Source: CALTSX01 sp051647685 (GTDB taxonomy: Bacteria > Chlamydiota > Chlamydiia > Chlamydiales > CALTSX01). Taken from it: a stretch of 64,000 bases of DNA. The notes under the pieces were generated by a model. The model did no database searches. It was not told the DNA's origin and saw only the letters and a list, made by a program, of their open reading frames with translations. Location of the stretch: positions 92,003-156,002 of the forward strand of contig JBOFEG010000041.1 in NCBI GenBank assembly GCA_051647685.1, read 5' to 3'. Shown piece by piece: positions 35,659 through 44,137 of the stretch. A program made the position numbers and the translations under genes. The number at the start of each line of letters is the position of its first letter. The stretch's first letter is position 1.

Positions 35659-35849
35659 ATGACTTTTATAGAAGGATTACAACAATTTCTTCTCGGTGTA
35701 GGAAAAATATTAATTTCTTCAGTTACGGAACGTTATTATTAATAAATAATATTCAAAAAGCATGGAAAAGCAAAAATGATAAAAGGAAATGGATTGCTCC
35801 TTATATGGCATTTGTTTGTCTTGCCATTTTTCTCGGTATGATACAATGA
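35659..35849 (+). pseudogene. Small membrane protein gene split by a -1 frameshift (putative)
   Basis: An ATG at 35659 reads 27 codons (MTFIEGLQQFLLGVGKILIS...) to a TAA at 35740. In the -1 frame the sequence continues with well-formed coding sense: NIQKAWKSKNDKRKW, then the membrane-like IAPYMAFVCLAIFLGMIQ and a stop at 35847-35849. That stop overlaps the ATG of the next gene (ATGA), as real coupled genes do in this genome. Together they would make a protein of about 63 residues. A true frameshift, a recoding site or a sequencing error could explain it. No database match was available. Confidence 0.4.
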
Positions 35850-36457
35850 AAATAGCCAGTATTGTAGTAATAATTTATCTATTAATACCTGTATCTAGTT
35901 ACTCCTTAAACGCCTCTAAATTTTTCAATGCACTAGAAACTAACAATATTGGAAAAATTCTTAGGAAGATTGATATAAATTCAACCGTATCTATAAAAGA
36001 AATATCGAAATTCTTTGAAGATAGTAAAGAAATATGTGAAGTGCGTTATGGTGTTTCTATTTCTTTATTCCAAGTACAACAAGATATACTAGAAATATGT
36101 AAACAAAACATGTCTAATGTAGAAGATTTTTTTACTATAGAACGGTTTATTGCCGAAGTATTTGATCCAAAAAATACCCACTCAAACTCCCAGTATATTT
36201 CTCTCGCTTCTGCTAGGAAAAAGAAATTTTTTTTTGAAGAAAAAAATATTCCTATACATATTATCTTTGGATGTATAGAAATTGGATGTGGAATCCTACT
36301 CTGGTTAACCCCTTTTAAAAGCATTGGAAATATTTTAATCAGCGATGGTTGTCGTCGCATGTTAAATGAGGTAGAAATTATAGGAAAAACTCGAAATTAC
36401 CATCACAATATGTTTCAAAAACTAGCGAATTCTGGTACAATTCTTTATAAACTATAA
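35846..36457 (+). CDS. Exported/membrane hypothetical protein
   Basis: 203 residues from ATG 35846. The N-terminus is a signal peptide (MKIASIVVIIYLLIPVSSYS, cut expected after SYS). A second hydrophobic segment near 140-165 (IPIHIIFGCIEIGCGILLWL) is likely a membrane helix, leaving a charged soluble domain between the two. A basic KKKFFF stretch precedes it. No family recognised. The in-frame extension back to 35789 lacks signal-peptide sense and is rejected. The start is coupled to the preceding small frame and metK follows 19 bases later. Confidence 0.65.
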   Translation: MKIASIVVIIYLLIPVSSYSLNASKFFNALETNNIGKILRKIDINSTVSIKEISKFFEDSKEICEVRYGVSISLFQVQQDILEICKQNMSNVEDFFTIERFIAEVFDPKNTHSNSQYISLASARKKKFFFEEKNIPIHIIFGCIEIGCGILLWLTPFKSIGNILISDGCRRMLNEVEIIGKTRNYHHNMFQKLANSGTILYKL

Positions 36458-36476
36458 AGCATAAGGTTAATTACAA

Positions 36477-37691
36477 ATGATGGAAGAAACGGCTTCATTG
36501 GAAAATCATAATTTTTTGTTTACTTCGGAGTCCGTCGGCGAGGGGCATCCAGATAAGATCTGTGATCAAATTAGTGATGCTATTTTAGATGCTCACCTAG
36601 AGCAAGACCCCGAGGCTAAGGTTGCCTGTGAAGTAGCCACCAAAACTGGCATGGTGATGTTGTTCGGAGAGATTACATCCGCTGCGACAGTCGATTATCA
36701 AAGGGTAGTTCGGAATACCATTCAAAAAATTGGATATGATTGTTCTTCTAAGGGATTTGACTATAAAACCTGCAATGTTCTAATAGCTATTGAAGAACAG
36801 AGCCCTGATATAGCACTCGGAGTTCATAAAAATAAATCTTTAGAAACGCTGGGAGCTGGAGACCAAGGTCTCATGTTTGGTTATGCGACTGATGAGACTC
36901 AGAGCTACATGCCGCTTACTACTGTTCTTGCGCATCAATTAAATCAAAGATTAACGGAGCTTAGAAAAGATGGGACTTTTCCGTGGGCCGGCCCTGATTC
37001 AAAAGTACAAGTTACTTGTGAATACAATGCAAGTTCCGGTGTTTTAACTCCCTTGCGAGCGCATACGGTAGTGATTTCTACCCAGCATACCGTGGATATT
37101 TCTCTGCCTATATTGCGAGAACAAATTGTAAAGAAGGTCATTCAAGCAACTATTCCAAAATCCTACTTGGATGAAAATACAATTTATCACGTGAATCCAT
37201 GTGGGACTTTTATTCAAGGAGGACCTATGGGAGACGCTGGGCTTACAGGTCGTAAGATTATTGTGGATACCTATGGGGGATGGGGAGCTCATGGAGGCGG
37301 AGCCTTTTCGGGAAAAGATCCATCTAAAGTAGATAGATCTGCTGCCTATGCAGCGAGATGGATTGCCAAATCGCTTGTAAAATCCGGCCTTTGCAGGCGT
37401 TGTCTAATCCAGATTTCCTATGCTATTGGGTTACCAGAGCCAGTTTCTATTTCTATTTTTACTTATGGAACATCGCAATATTCTCCCGAAGAATTATTAG
37501 AAATTGTGAAGAATAACTTTGATTTACGTCCAGGAATCATAATACAAGAACTACAGCTAAAAAATCCCATTTATCAAAATACAAGTGTTTATGGACATTT
37601 TGGTAGATCGGAATTTCCATGGGAAAACCCGAAGTCCTTATTACTTCCCTATCAAGAAGCAGTTGATACTCCTTTTTCAACTTTTCAATAA
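36477..37691 (+). CDS. metK: S-adenosylmethionine synthase
   Basis: Makes SAM from methionine and ATP in the cytoplasm. All family signatures are present in 404 residues: SVGEGHPDKICDQISDAILD, GAGDQGLMFGYATDE and GGWGAHGGGAFSGKDPSK. Active-site Lys and Asp residues are intact. An in-frame ATG pair (36477/36480) gives a two-way start. Chlamydiaceae lack metK and import SAM, so the gene points to a non-Chlamydiaceae member of the phylum. Confidence 0.97.
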   Translation: MMEETASLENHNFLFTSESVGEGHPDKICDQISDAILDAHLEQDPEAKVACEVATKTGMVMLFGEITSAATVDYQRVVRNTIQKIGYDCSSKGFDYKTCNVLIAIEEQSPDIALGVHKNKSLETLGAGDQGLMFGYATDETQSYMPLTTVLAHQLNQRLTELRKDGTFPWAGPDSKVQVTCEYNASSGVLTPLRAHTVVISTQHTVDISLPILREQIVKKVIQATIPKSYLDENTIYHVNPCGTFIQGGPMGDAGLTGRKIIVDTYGGWGAHGGGAFSGKDPSKVDRSAAYAARWIAKSLVKSGLCRRCLIQISYAIGLPEPVSISIFTYGTSQYSPEELLEIVKNNFDLRPGIIIQELQLKNPIYQNTSVYGHFGRSEFPWENPKSLLLPYQEAVDTPFSTFQ

Positions 37692-37847
37692 AAATTATCT
37701 TTCCTCAAGTATCTCATGTAAAATGAATAAGAGAACAATCCTTATTCCCTATTAGAGAAGTTGATCAATTATTCACTTTAAAATTTTATTTATATTACGT
37801 ACCCTAGGAAATGTTTTTTTTAACACATTATAGAAGAGGTTTTAAGC

Positions 37848-38351
37848 ATGAAAAAATATTTCTTACCCTTATTATTGGCATCAAAATGTCTTTTTTCCCA
37901 AATGGAAGCGAGCGATAGTAGTGCACAAGTTATTCCTTCTGTCACACAAGAAGCATACACTGCCTTTGTAACAGACCTTCGCGCTGCAGATACACAATGG
38001 AAAAATCAGGAAAAAGAAGAAGCGCTTCTCAGTTATAGCACTTTACTCGAAAATACTACTAATCCCCTGTTTTCCATAGTTCTTAAGTTTCGGAAAGGAA
38101 TCCTCGAATCACAAATGGGTCGGGAAGAAGATGCATCAACATCTTTTAGATCAGCATTAGAGCCTATTCTAACTTTTGGAGATCTGAATATTGACGATAA
38201 GCTGTCCGATGAAAAGACATTAAGTGATCATTATATGAGCACTTTAATGGGAATGATACGAACTCCGGAATCTGTTCGTCATTGTCCTAAATCTGTTTGT
38301 CTTTGTCCAGAATCCCTTTGCTGTTGTCCTGAAACTGTTTGTCCAAGATAA
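37848..38351 (+). CDS. Exported protein with C-terminal Cys-rich heptad repeats
   Basis: 167 residues. A signal peptide (MKKYFLPLLLASKCLFSQMEAS) is followed by a TPR-like helical region (about 30-110: EALLSYSTLLENTT, FRKGILESQMGREEDASTSF). The last 28 residues are four seven-residue units with the consensus P-[EK]-[ST]-[VL]-[RC]-x-C, carrying seven cysteines. Cysteine-rich exported proteins of chlamydiae cross-link the outer envelope, so a disulfide-cross-linked envelope role is plausible. It ends in a strong terminator. No family recognised. Confidence 0.7.
   Translation: MKKYFLPLLLASKCLFSQMEASDSSAQVIPSVTQEAYTAFVTDLRAADTQWKNQEKEEALLSYSTLLENTTNPLFSIVLKFRKGILESQMGREEDASTSFRSALEPILTFGDLNIDDKLSDEKTLSDHYMSTLMGMIRTPESVRHCPKSVCLCPESLCCCPETVCPR
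38265..38348 (+). repeat. Four tandem 21-bp units encoding PExVxxC heptads
   Basis: Units start at 38265, 38286, 38307 and 38328 and read PESVRHC, PKSVCLC, PESLCCC and PETVCPR. DNA identity between units is partial, as expected for an older duplication under protein-level selection. Confidence 0.85.
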
Positions 38352-38392
38352 ACTGTTATTACTATCCTTTCTTTACTATATTTATTAGAAAT

Positions 38393-38421
38393 AAACCCTT
38401 TGGTCGTCCAAAGGGTTTTTT
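38393..38421 (+). terminator. Rho-independent terminator
   Basis: AAACCCTTTGG (38393-38403) pairs perfectly with CCAAAGGGTTT (38408-38418) around a TCGT loop, followed by T6 in total. It ends the Cys-rich protein transcript. Confidence 0.9.
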
Positions 38422-38460
38422 ATGTTCTAAAAGTAATCTATATCGAGTAGTGTATTGCTG

Positions 38461-38494
38461 AAAAAAACTTCCAGGAGTAAACTAACTGGAAGTT
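38461..38494 (-). terminator. Minus-strand Rho-independent terminator, orphan
   Basis: AACTTCCAG (38466-38474) pairs with CTGGAAGTT (38486-38494) across an 11-nt loop. On the minus strand the hairpin is followed by a run of seven T (38461-38467, sharing two bases with the stem). No minus-strand gene lies upstream of it, so it may block antisense transcription into the Cys-rich gene. Confidence 0.6.
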
Positions 38495-38506
38495 ATAGCA
38501 AGTATT

Positions 38507-38596
38507 GGAAAGATGGCTGAGTGGCCGAAGGCACGTCCCTGCTAAGGACGCGTACTCTCACGGGTACCGAGGGTTCAAATCCCTCTCTTTCCGCCA
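38507..38596 (+). tRNA. tRNA-Ser (anticodon GCT)
   Basis: The acceptor GGAAAGA pairs with TCTTTCC, the discriminator is G and CCA is encoded. The anticodon stem CGTCC/GGACG encloses the loop CTGCTAA with anticodon GCT. A long variable arm (class II) and the T-loop GGTTCAAATCC are clear. It reads AGC/AGU serine codons and lies 37 bases before dnaB. Confidence 0.96.
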
Positions 38597-38633
38597 TTCC
38601 ATATTATATCTAATTTTTAGTAAAAAGGTTATT

Positions 38634-40067
38634 ATGGAAAAAAAATCTAAATATTCAAAAATAGCTCCCTATTCCAAAGAATCAGAAATGATGGTTCTTG
38701 GGTGTATGATCAACAGTATAAACGGACTGAATTCTGGATCTTCCATCTTGCAAAATAGTGATTTCTATTTCCCAGAGCATCAACATATTTTCCATGTGCT
38801 TAAAACCGCTTATTTAAACGATAAGCCGGCAGACCTACACCTCGTATCCGAAGAATTAACAAGACTTGGGCTGTTAGACAAAGCAGGTGGAATCTCTTAT
38901 TTAACCACTCTTTCTCAGTATGTCGGTACTTCTGCCTATATCGAACACTACGCAGAAATTGTACGCGATAAATCTTTGCTACGCCAAATGATTAACGCAG
39001 CTAAAAAAATAGAACAATCAGCCTTAAATGAACCAGATGATGTATATGTTCTTCTCGATGATGCGCAACAACTACTCTATAAAATTAGTCAGGAGGTGAA
39101 TACATCGAATGCGATTGATATTCGAGATATTCTTTCCGGTGCAAGAGCCTCTTCCCAGCTTCCCTATCTAAAAGAGCTACAGCAACGGCAAGAGCTTTAC
39201 TATGAAAAGGGAGATACAGACCAAACAATTACTGGTATTCCTACTCATTTTATGGATTTAGACCGACTTATCAATGGATTCGGTAAATCTAATTTAATTA
39301 TCCTTGCAGCCAGACCTGCTATGGGTAAAACAGCTCTTGCATTAAATATTGCAGAAAATGTCTGCTTCAAAGGAAATGCCCCTATTGCTATTTTTTCACT
39401 CGAAATGACAGCAGAACAACTGCTCCATCGGATGATTTGCGCGCAAGCGGAAGTCGAATCGAGTAAAATCAGCAAAGGATCTCTAAATGGAACGGAATAC
39501 CAACAAATTGTTGCAACAATTAACCGAATTCAAAATCACATTATGATTATTGATGATCAACCCGGTCTTAAGATTACAGACCTCCGCGCGCGCGCGCGGC
39601 GTATGAAAGAGACCTATAATATTGAGTTATTAATTATTGATTATCTGCAACTCTTATCCGGATCTAGAGGTTCTTTTGGCCATGATAATCGACAAAATGA
39701 AATTACAGAAATCTCCCGTATGTTGAAAAATCTGGCTCGAGAAATCAATGTTCCTATTCTATGTCTATCACAACTGTCGCGAAAGGTAGAAGAACGTACA
39801 GGGCATAGGCCTATGATGAGCGATTTAAGAGAGAGTGGAAGTTTGGAACAAGATGCAGATTTAGTGATGTTTCTGCTCCGAAGAGATTATTATGATGCAA
39901 AGGATAGGCCTGGACTGGCTGAACTAATTGTTGCAAAAAATAGACATGGAAATATCGGTACTGTTCAATTAAGTTTTCGAAAAGAACTGGCCCAATTTGT
40001 CAATTATAGTGCAGCACAACATGCTCCTGCATCAGATACGACTGCCTTTGCTGACTTCACCCCATAA
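38634..40067 (+). CDS. dnaB: Replicative DNA helicase DnaB
   Basis: Hexameric 5'-3' helicase at the replication fork. 477 residues: an N-terminal helical primase-binding domain (SEMMVLGCMINSINGL, EHQHIFHVLKTAYL) and a RecA-like domain with Walker A AARPAMGKTALALN near residue 225, IFSLEMTAEQLLHRMI, LLIIDYLQLLSG (Walker B) and LSQLSRKVEERTGHRPMMSD. The open frame runs back through the tRNA, but ATG 38634 with AAAGG upstream is the start. The dnaB-mnmG-lplA order is chlamydial. No intein. Confidence 0.95.
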   Translation: MEKKSKYSKIAPYSKESEMMVLGCMINSINGLNSGSSILQNSDFYFPEHQHIFHVLKTAYLNDKPADLHLVSEELTRLGLLDKAGGISYLTTLSQYVGTSAYIEHYAEIVRDKSLLRQMINAAKKIEQSALNEPDDVYVLLDDAQQLLYKISQEVNTSNAIDIRDILSGARASSQLPYLKELQQRQELYYEKGDTDQTITGIPTHFMDLDRLINGFGKSNLIILAARPAMGKTALALNIAENVCFKGNAPIAIFSLEMTAEQLLHRMICAQAEVESSKISKGSLNGTEYQQIVATINRIQNHIMIIDDQPGLKITDLRARARRMKETYNIELLIIDYLQLLSGSRGSFGHDNRQNEITEISRMLKNLAREINVPILCLSQLSRKVEERTGHRPMMSDLRESGSLEQDADLVMFLLRRDYYDAKDRPGLAELIVAKNRHGNIGTVQLSFRKELAQFVNYSAAQHAPASDTTAFADFTP

Positions 40068-40171
40068 TTATGTAGACTTTCTATTTTTTCGTTGCTACAA
40101 GGAAGCTCTTTACAATTTTCCTATCAACCGGTAAGATTCTAAGTACTTTAAACTAAGTTTTTGAGAAAAAC

Positions 40172-40261
40172 ATGGCATCTGTAAAGAAAAAAAGAAGAGC
40201 AAAAATCGCTAAACATAAAAGAAAAAAACGTCAACGAAGAGATCGTCACAAAAAAAAGTAG
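40172..40261 (+). CDS. 29-residue basic AURKAIP1/COX24-like (mS38-type) ribosomal protein
   Basis: Reads MASVKKKRRAKIAKHKRKKR and continues RRDRHKKK: 29 residues, nearly all Lys, Arg and His. The KxxKHKxKKRxxRDR pattern is that of bacterial AURKAIP1/COX24 (DUF1713) proteins, relatives of mitochondrial mS38, which bind the small ribosomal subunit. It is far below common length cut-offs. It is the only coding sense in the dnaB-mnmG gap, 21 bases before mnmG. Assignment is by motif memory; a profile search would be decisive. Confidence 0.75.
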   Translation: MASVKKKRRAKIAKHKRKKRQRRDRHKKK

Positions 40262-40282
40262 TGTAAATTACCTGGTTCCCTA

Positions 40283-42130
40283 ATGAGCAAATGTCCAAAT
40301 TATGCTGTGATTGTAATTGGAGGTGGACATGCGGGTTGTGAAGCAGCTCATGCTTCAGCGCGCATGGGGGTATCCACTTTGCTCATCACTATGAATTTGG
40401 ATAATATAGCCAAAATGAGTTGTAATCCAGCCATTGGTGGAACAGCTAAAGGCCATATCGTTCGCGAAATTGATGCCCTTGGCGGTATTATGGGGAAAAT
40501 AGCCGATCGCTCCGCCATTCAATATAGAATGTTAAATCGTTCTAAAGGCCCCGCAGTCTGGTCTCCTCGTGCCCAATGCGATAAACTCCTGTATCAGCTA
40601 GAAATGAAAAAATATTTAGAAGGGGTTCCCAATTTAGATTTATTACAGGGAACTATCGATAACCTTCTGATAGATTCCAATAAAGTGATCGGCATACGGA
40701 CAACCGAAGGTATTACTCTTTCATGCAAAGTTATTATTATCTCTGCTGGGACTTTTATGCGCGGCCTTATGCATATTGGAAATACCAATTTTGCCGGAGG
40801 TAGATCTGGCGATAGCCCATCTCTCGGGTTGTCGATTACACTCAAAAATCTTGGATTTAAACTAGGTCGATTAAAAACGGGAACCCCCCCACGAATTCAT
40901 AAAAAAAGTATTGATTTTACAAGTTTGAGTAAGCAAATCTCTGAAGAAGAAGTATCTTTTTCTTTTGATGATCCAGAACCGCGATTACCCCAGATAAATT
41001 GCTATGTTACTTATACAAATGCAGACACACATCGCATTATACGAGAAAATCTGCATCTGTCTCCTTTATATACGGGAAAAATTGAAGGACTCGGTCCGCG
41101 CTATTGTCCATCGCTAGAGGATAAAATTGTTAAATTTCCAGATAGGCCGCGGCATCAAATCTTCTTAGAGCCTGAGGGACTTCATACACAAGAATATTAC
41201 GTAAATGGTATTTCGACTTGCCTACCTTTTTCAACACAATATGAGTTTCTTCGTACCATTGAGGGGCTGGAGTCAGCTATTATTACGCGTCCAGCATATG
41301 CAATCGAATATGATTATCTGATCAGTGGACAACTAACATCTAGTTTAGAGAGCAAGCATATCGATGGACTTTTTTTTGCCGGACAAGTAAACGGAACTAC
41401 TGGATATGAGGAAGCTGCGGGACAAGGCTTGATAGCTGGTATTAATTCCGCACGAAAAATTGTAGATAAACCACCTTTAGAGCTTAAGCGCTCAGAGAGT
41501 TATATAGGAGTTATGCTAGATGAGTTATTTACAAAAGAACTAGATGAGCCTTATCGAATGTTTACAAGTCGAGCAGAGTACCGATTGCTGTTGCGTCAGG
41601 ATAATGCAGATTTGCGCCTCCGAGCTTATGGATATCAAATGGGAATCATTGACGAGGTGCAATATAAGAAAGTGATAGATAAACAGAAAAAAATTGACTT
41701 TATCACAAATTTTGTAAAAACAACCCATAAACGAGGCATAGACAGACGAACGACACTTGCTCAAGGACTATGTAGTGGTTCAACCTCTTATTCCATATTA
41801 AGGGCAGAATATCCCATTCTTCCGGAAGTTGATGCAGAGGTATATAAACAAGTCACCATTTCGATTCAATATGCTGGGTACTTACAAAAAGAAGAGGAGC
41901 AAATTCAGAGATGTAAGCATTTGGAACAAACAACCATTCCTATGAATTTTTCGTATCAAAATATTCAGGGGATGCGAAATGAAGCAAAAGAGAGATTCCA
42001 AAAACACAGGCCACATACACTAGGAACTGCGTCCCGACTCTCTGGAATTTCGCCGGCAGATATTTCTATTCTTATTGTCGCTTTAAAGAAACATTCTAAT
42101 GCACCTACTACATCTACTAAATCTCTCTAA
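40283..42130 (+). CDS. mnmG: tRNA uridine-34 5-carboxymethylaminomethyl synthesis enzyme MnmG (GidA)
   Basis: FAD-dependent partner of MnmE in wobble-uridine modification. Full-length at 615 residues with the FAD site VIGGGHAGCEAAHASARMG near residue 9, MSCNPAIGGTAKGH, GRLKTGTPPR and NGTTGYEEAAGQGLIAGINSA. The C-terminal helical domain for MnmE and tRNA contact is present. Its end overlaps lplA by 32 bp, so the two are likely cotranscribed. Confidence 0.97.
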   Translation: MSKCPNYAVIVIGGGHAGCEAAHASARMGVSTLLITMNLDNIAKMSCNPAIGGTAKGHIVREIDALGGIMGKIADRSAIQYRMLNRSKGPAVWSPRAQCDKLLYQLEMKKYLEGVPNLDLLQGTIDNLLIDSNKVIGIRTTEGITLSCKVIIISAGTFMRGLMHIGNTNFAGGRSGDSPSLGLSITLKNLGFKLGRLKTGTPPRIHKKSIDFTSLSKQISEEEVSFSFDDPEPRLPQINCYVTYTNADTHRIIRENLHLSPLYTGKIEGLGPRYCPSLEDKIVKFPDRPRHQIFLEPEGLHTQEYYVNGISTCLPFSTQYEFLRTIEGLESAIITRPAYAIEYDYLISGQLTSSLESKHIDGLFFAGQVNGTTGYEEAAGQGLIAGINSARKIVDKPPLELKRSESYIGVMLDELFTKELDEPYRMFTSRAEYRLLLRQDNADLRLRAYGYQMGIIDEVQYKKVIDKQKKIDFITNFVKTTHKRGIDRRTTLAQGLCSGSTSYSILRAEYPILPEVDAEVYKQVTISIQYAGYLQKEEEQIQRCKHLEQTTIPMNFSYQNIQGMRNEAKERFQKHRPHTLGTASRLSGISPADISILIVALKKHSNAPTTSTKSL

Positions 42131-42797
42131 TTTCTCTATATTTTCACAATTGGAAATTGAAGAAGCGTTACTTCGTACGTCGGATCTCAATGTTTGTATT
42201 ATTAATAAAGGATCTGTTCCGTCTATTGTACTCGGAATATCTAACCGCTATGATGATTATGTAGTACAAAATAGCCCTCTTCCCGTCATTCAAAGGTTTA
42301 GTGGAGGAGGTGCAGTAGTCGTGAATGAGGATACTATTTTTATTTCTTTTATTTGTCAGAATGATTTTCTGCAAAAAACAATCTTTCCAGATGTTTTATT
42401 TTCATGGTCTAGCAATCTATATAAGAGTGCCTTAAATCTCGCCGATTTTCACTATCGAGAACATGATTATGTTATAGGTAATTATAAATGCGGTGGCAAT
42501 GCACAGTATTTACGCAGGAATAGATTTGTGCACCATACCAGTTTTTTATGGGACTATAAAACTGAACTTATGGATTGTCTTAAGCAACCACCAAAAATGC
42601 CCTTCTACCGAGTGGGAAGACCTCATAACGATTTTTTATGTAGATTGTGTGATTTTTTTCCTAGCAAAAATGATTTTATCGATAGAGTACAATCTGCCCT
42701 GGAAAAAAAGTTTTCTATCAAACTTATGAACCTAGAAGATGTTCATCCATTATTAGATGGAAATTATCGTCGATCCACAAAATATCTCAAATTGTAG
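42099..42797 (+). CDS. lplA: Lipoate-protein ligase A family protein
   Basis: Attaches lipoate to E2/H proteins using ATP. 232 residues with the BPL_LplA fold: RFSGGGAVVVNEDTIFISF (the RRxxGGGxVxHD-type loop) and the catalytic Lys in GNYKCGGNAQYLRRN, followed by FVHHTSFLWD. It lacks the separate C-terminal accessory domain of E. coli LplA, as usual in chlamydiae. The start lies 32 bp inside mnmG. A lipoyl octanoyltransferase is the alternative, but the KxxGxAQ context fits ligases. Confidence 0.88.
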   Translation: MHLLHLLNLSNFSIFSQLEIEEALLRTSDLNVCIINKGSVPSIVLGISNRYDDYVVQNSPLPVIQRFSGGGAVVVNEDTIFISFICQNDFLQKTIFPDVLFSWSSNLYKSALNLADFHYREHDYVIGNYKCGGNAQYLRRNRFVHHTSFLWDYKTELMDCLKQPPKMPFYRVGRPHNDFLCRLCDFFPSKNDFIDRVQSALEKKFSIKLMNLEDVHPLLDGNYRRSTKYLKL

Positions 42798-42844
42798 TTT
42801 TTATCGCCAAAAAATAACATTCTTCTTATATCATATTAAGGACT

Positions 42845-44122
42845 ATGAAACGATCGCTTGGTTTTTTTGAAAGCATGTACACTTATTGCAATGAGATTGC
42901 ACCTGCCCATGCAAATATTGGTGTGGTAATTTCTATTCAAGGATTTCTAGACCTAGACTTATTGCGAGAATCACTCTATTTTCTATTCCAAAGACATCAC
43001 AATTTACGATGTAGTATCCAGAAAGAAGCAAATGGATATTCGTTTATTGACGGCGTAGAGATTGATACTATTCCGCTACGAGTAGTTAAGAAAAGTAGCA
43101 GTGAGCAGTGGAAAGTTAGTTTTGAAGAAGAAATTCACCGTCCCTTTCCGACTGACCGTTATCTGTGGAAACTTTTAGTACTCGAAGATATCGATACGAA
43201 TCAACATGAAATTATTGCTTCTTTTCACCATGCCATTATGGATGGAATTTCTGGCTATCAATTTTTTGATGACCTCCTGAACTATTATTCACTTTTATTT
43301 CATAAAACTAAGCCTCAGTTTACCCACCTTCCCCTCCTTAGGTCCATCGAACAGTCAGTGGGTTTTGACTATCCAGAAGAAAAATATTTTACTAATATGG
43401 GAAAGTATCCAGCTTCTCTTTGGCCTTATCACGAACATGTGCCGGTTAGCTTGCGGAAAACAAAATTTCTCTTTCGAGTCATGGACGAGCATTTGTTTAC
43501 CTCTATTGCGAATGCAGCAAAAAAACACCGCATCTCTATTAACTCTATTCTCCATGCAGCATTAGCTCTCAGTCTTGCGAGATTTCATCAAAAATCTCTA
43601 GAATTACAATACCACACTCCGATGCAACTACGAGGACACAGTAAACCTCCTATAGGAAAGGAGTATTTGGGCTGTTTTATTTCTGTTCTCGTCATCCCCT
43701 GCTCTAACCTACATCCTCGTGCTCCATTTTGGACACTTGCGAGTGAATATGAAAAACAAATTCGAAGTCTAATACCTACAGCTGGATTTTCTCCGATTAT
43801 ATTTTCTTTATCCAACGTAGCCCATCAACTCAACCAGTCTATTAATTTTTGTGAAACACATAAGTCTTTTCCTATGCGCACTGGTATTACAAATCTTGGA
43901 GTTCTATCTTCCAATGTTGATTATCATCCATTAACTCTGCGTTCTTTCTTCTTTGGTAGTGTCCATACTATTGGGAGATATCCCTTATTTGTTTATGCAT
44001 CGTCTATTAATAAGACTATGTTTGTATCTTTAGAATATATCTCTCCTCTTTTAGATTTGCATAGCGTAAGTCCCGTTTGGGAAATGTTTTTTACTATTTT
44101 AGAAGAGTCCGCGCATGAATAA
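42845..44122 (+). CDS. Condensation-domain/PapA-like acyltransferase
   Basis: 425 residues forming a stand-alone condensation-type acyltransferase. It opens MKRSLGFFESMYTYCNE like wax-ester/PapA enzymes and carries the catalytic HHxxxDG motif as FHHAIMDGISGYQFFDDLL near residue 125. The second half shows LRGHSKPPIGKEYLGCFIS and TNLGVLSS, typical of the latch region. No carrier protein or adenylation domain is near, so it is not part of an NRPS here. It lies 15 bases before an ABC exporter; acylation of a lipid or alcohol before export is a reasonable inference. Confidence 0.75.
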   Translation: MKRSLGFFESMYTYCNEIAPAHANIGVVISIQGFLDLDLLRESLYFLFQRHHNLRCSIQKEANGYSFIDGVEIDTIPLRVVKKSSSEQWKVSFEEEIHRPFPTDRYLWKLLVLEDIDTNQHEIIASFHHAIMDGISGYQFFDDLLNYYSLLFHKTKPQFTHLPLLRSIEQSVGFDYPEEKYFTNMGKYPASLWPYHEHVPVSLRKTKFLFRVMDEHLFTSIANAAKKHRISINSILHAALALSLARFHQKSLELQYHTPMQLRGHSKPPIGKEYLGCFISVLVIPCSNLHPRAPFWTLASEYEKQIRSLIPTAGFSPIIFSLSNVAHQLNQSINFCETHKSFPMRTGITNLGVLSSNVDYHPLTLRSFFFGSVHTIGRYPLFVYASSINKTMFVSLEYISPLLDLHSVSPVWEMFFTILEESAHE

Positions 44123-44137
44123 AAGTTTAGGAAAACT

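Noticed and set aside
38505..38633. In-frame extension of dnaB upstream through the tRNA
   Set aside because: It reads through a complete tRNA-Ser with cloverleaf and CCA, and the ATG at 38634 has a ribosome-binding site and the family N-terminus.
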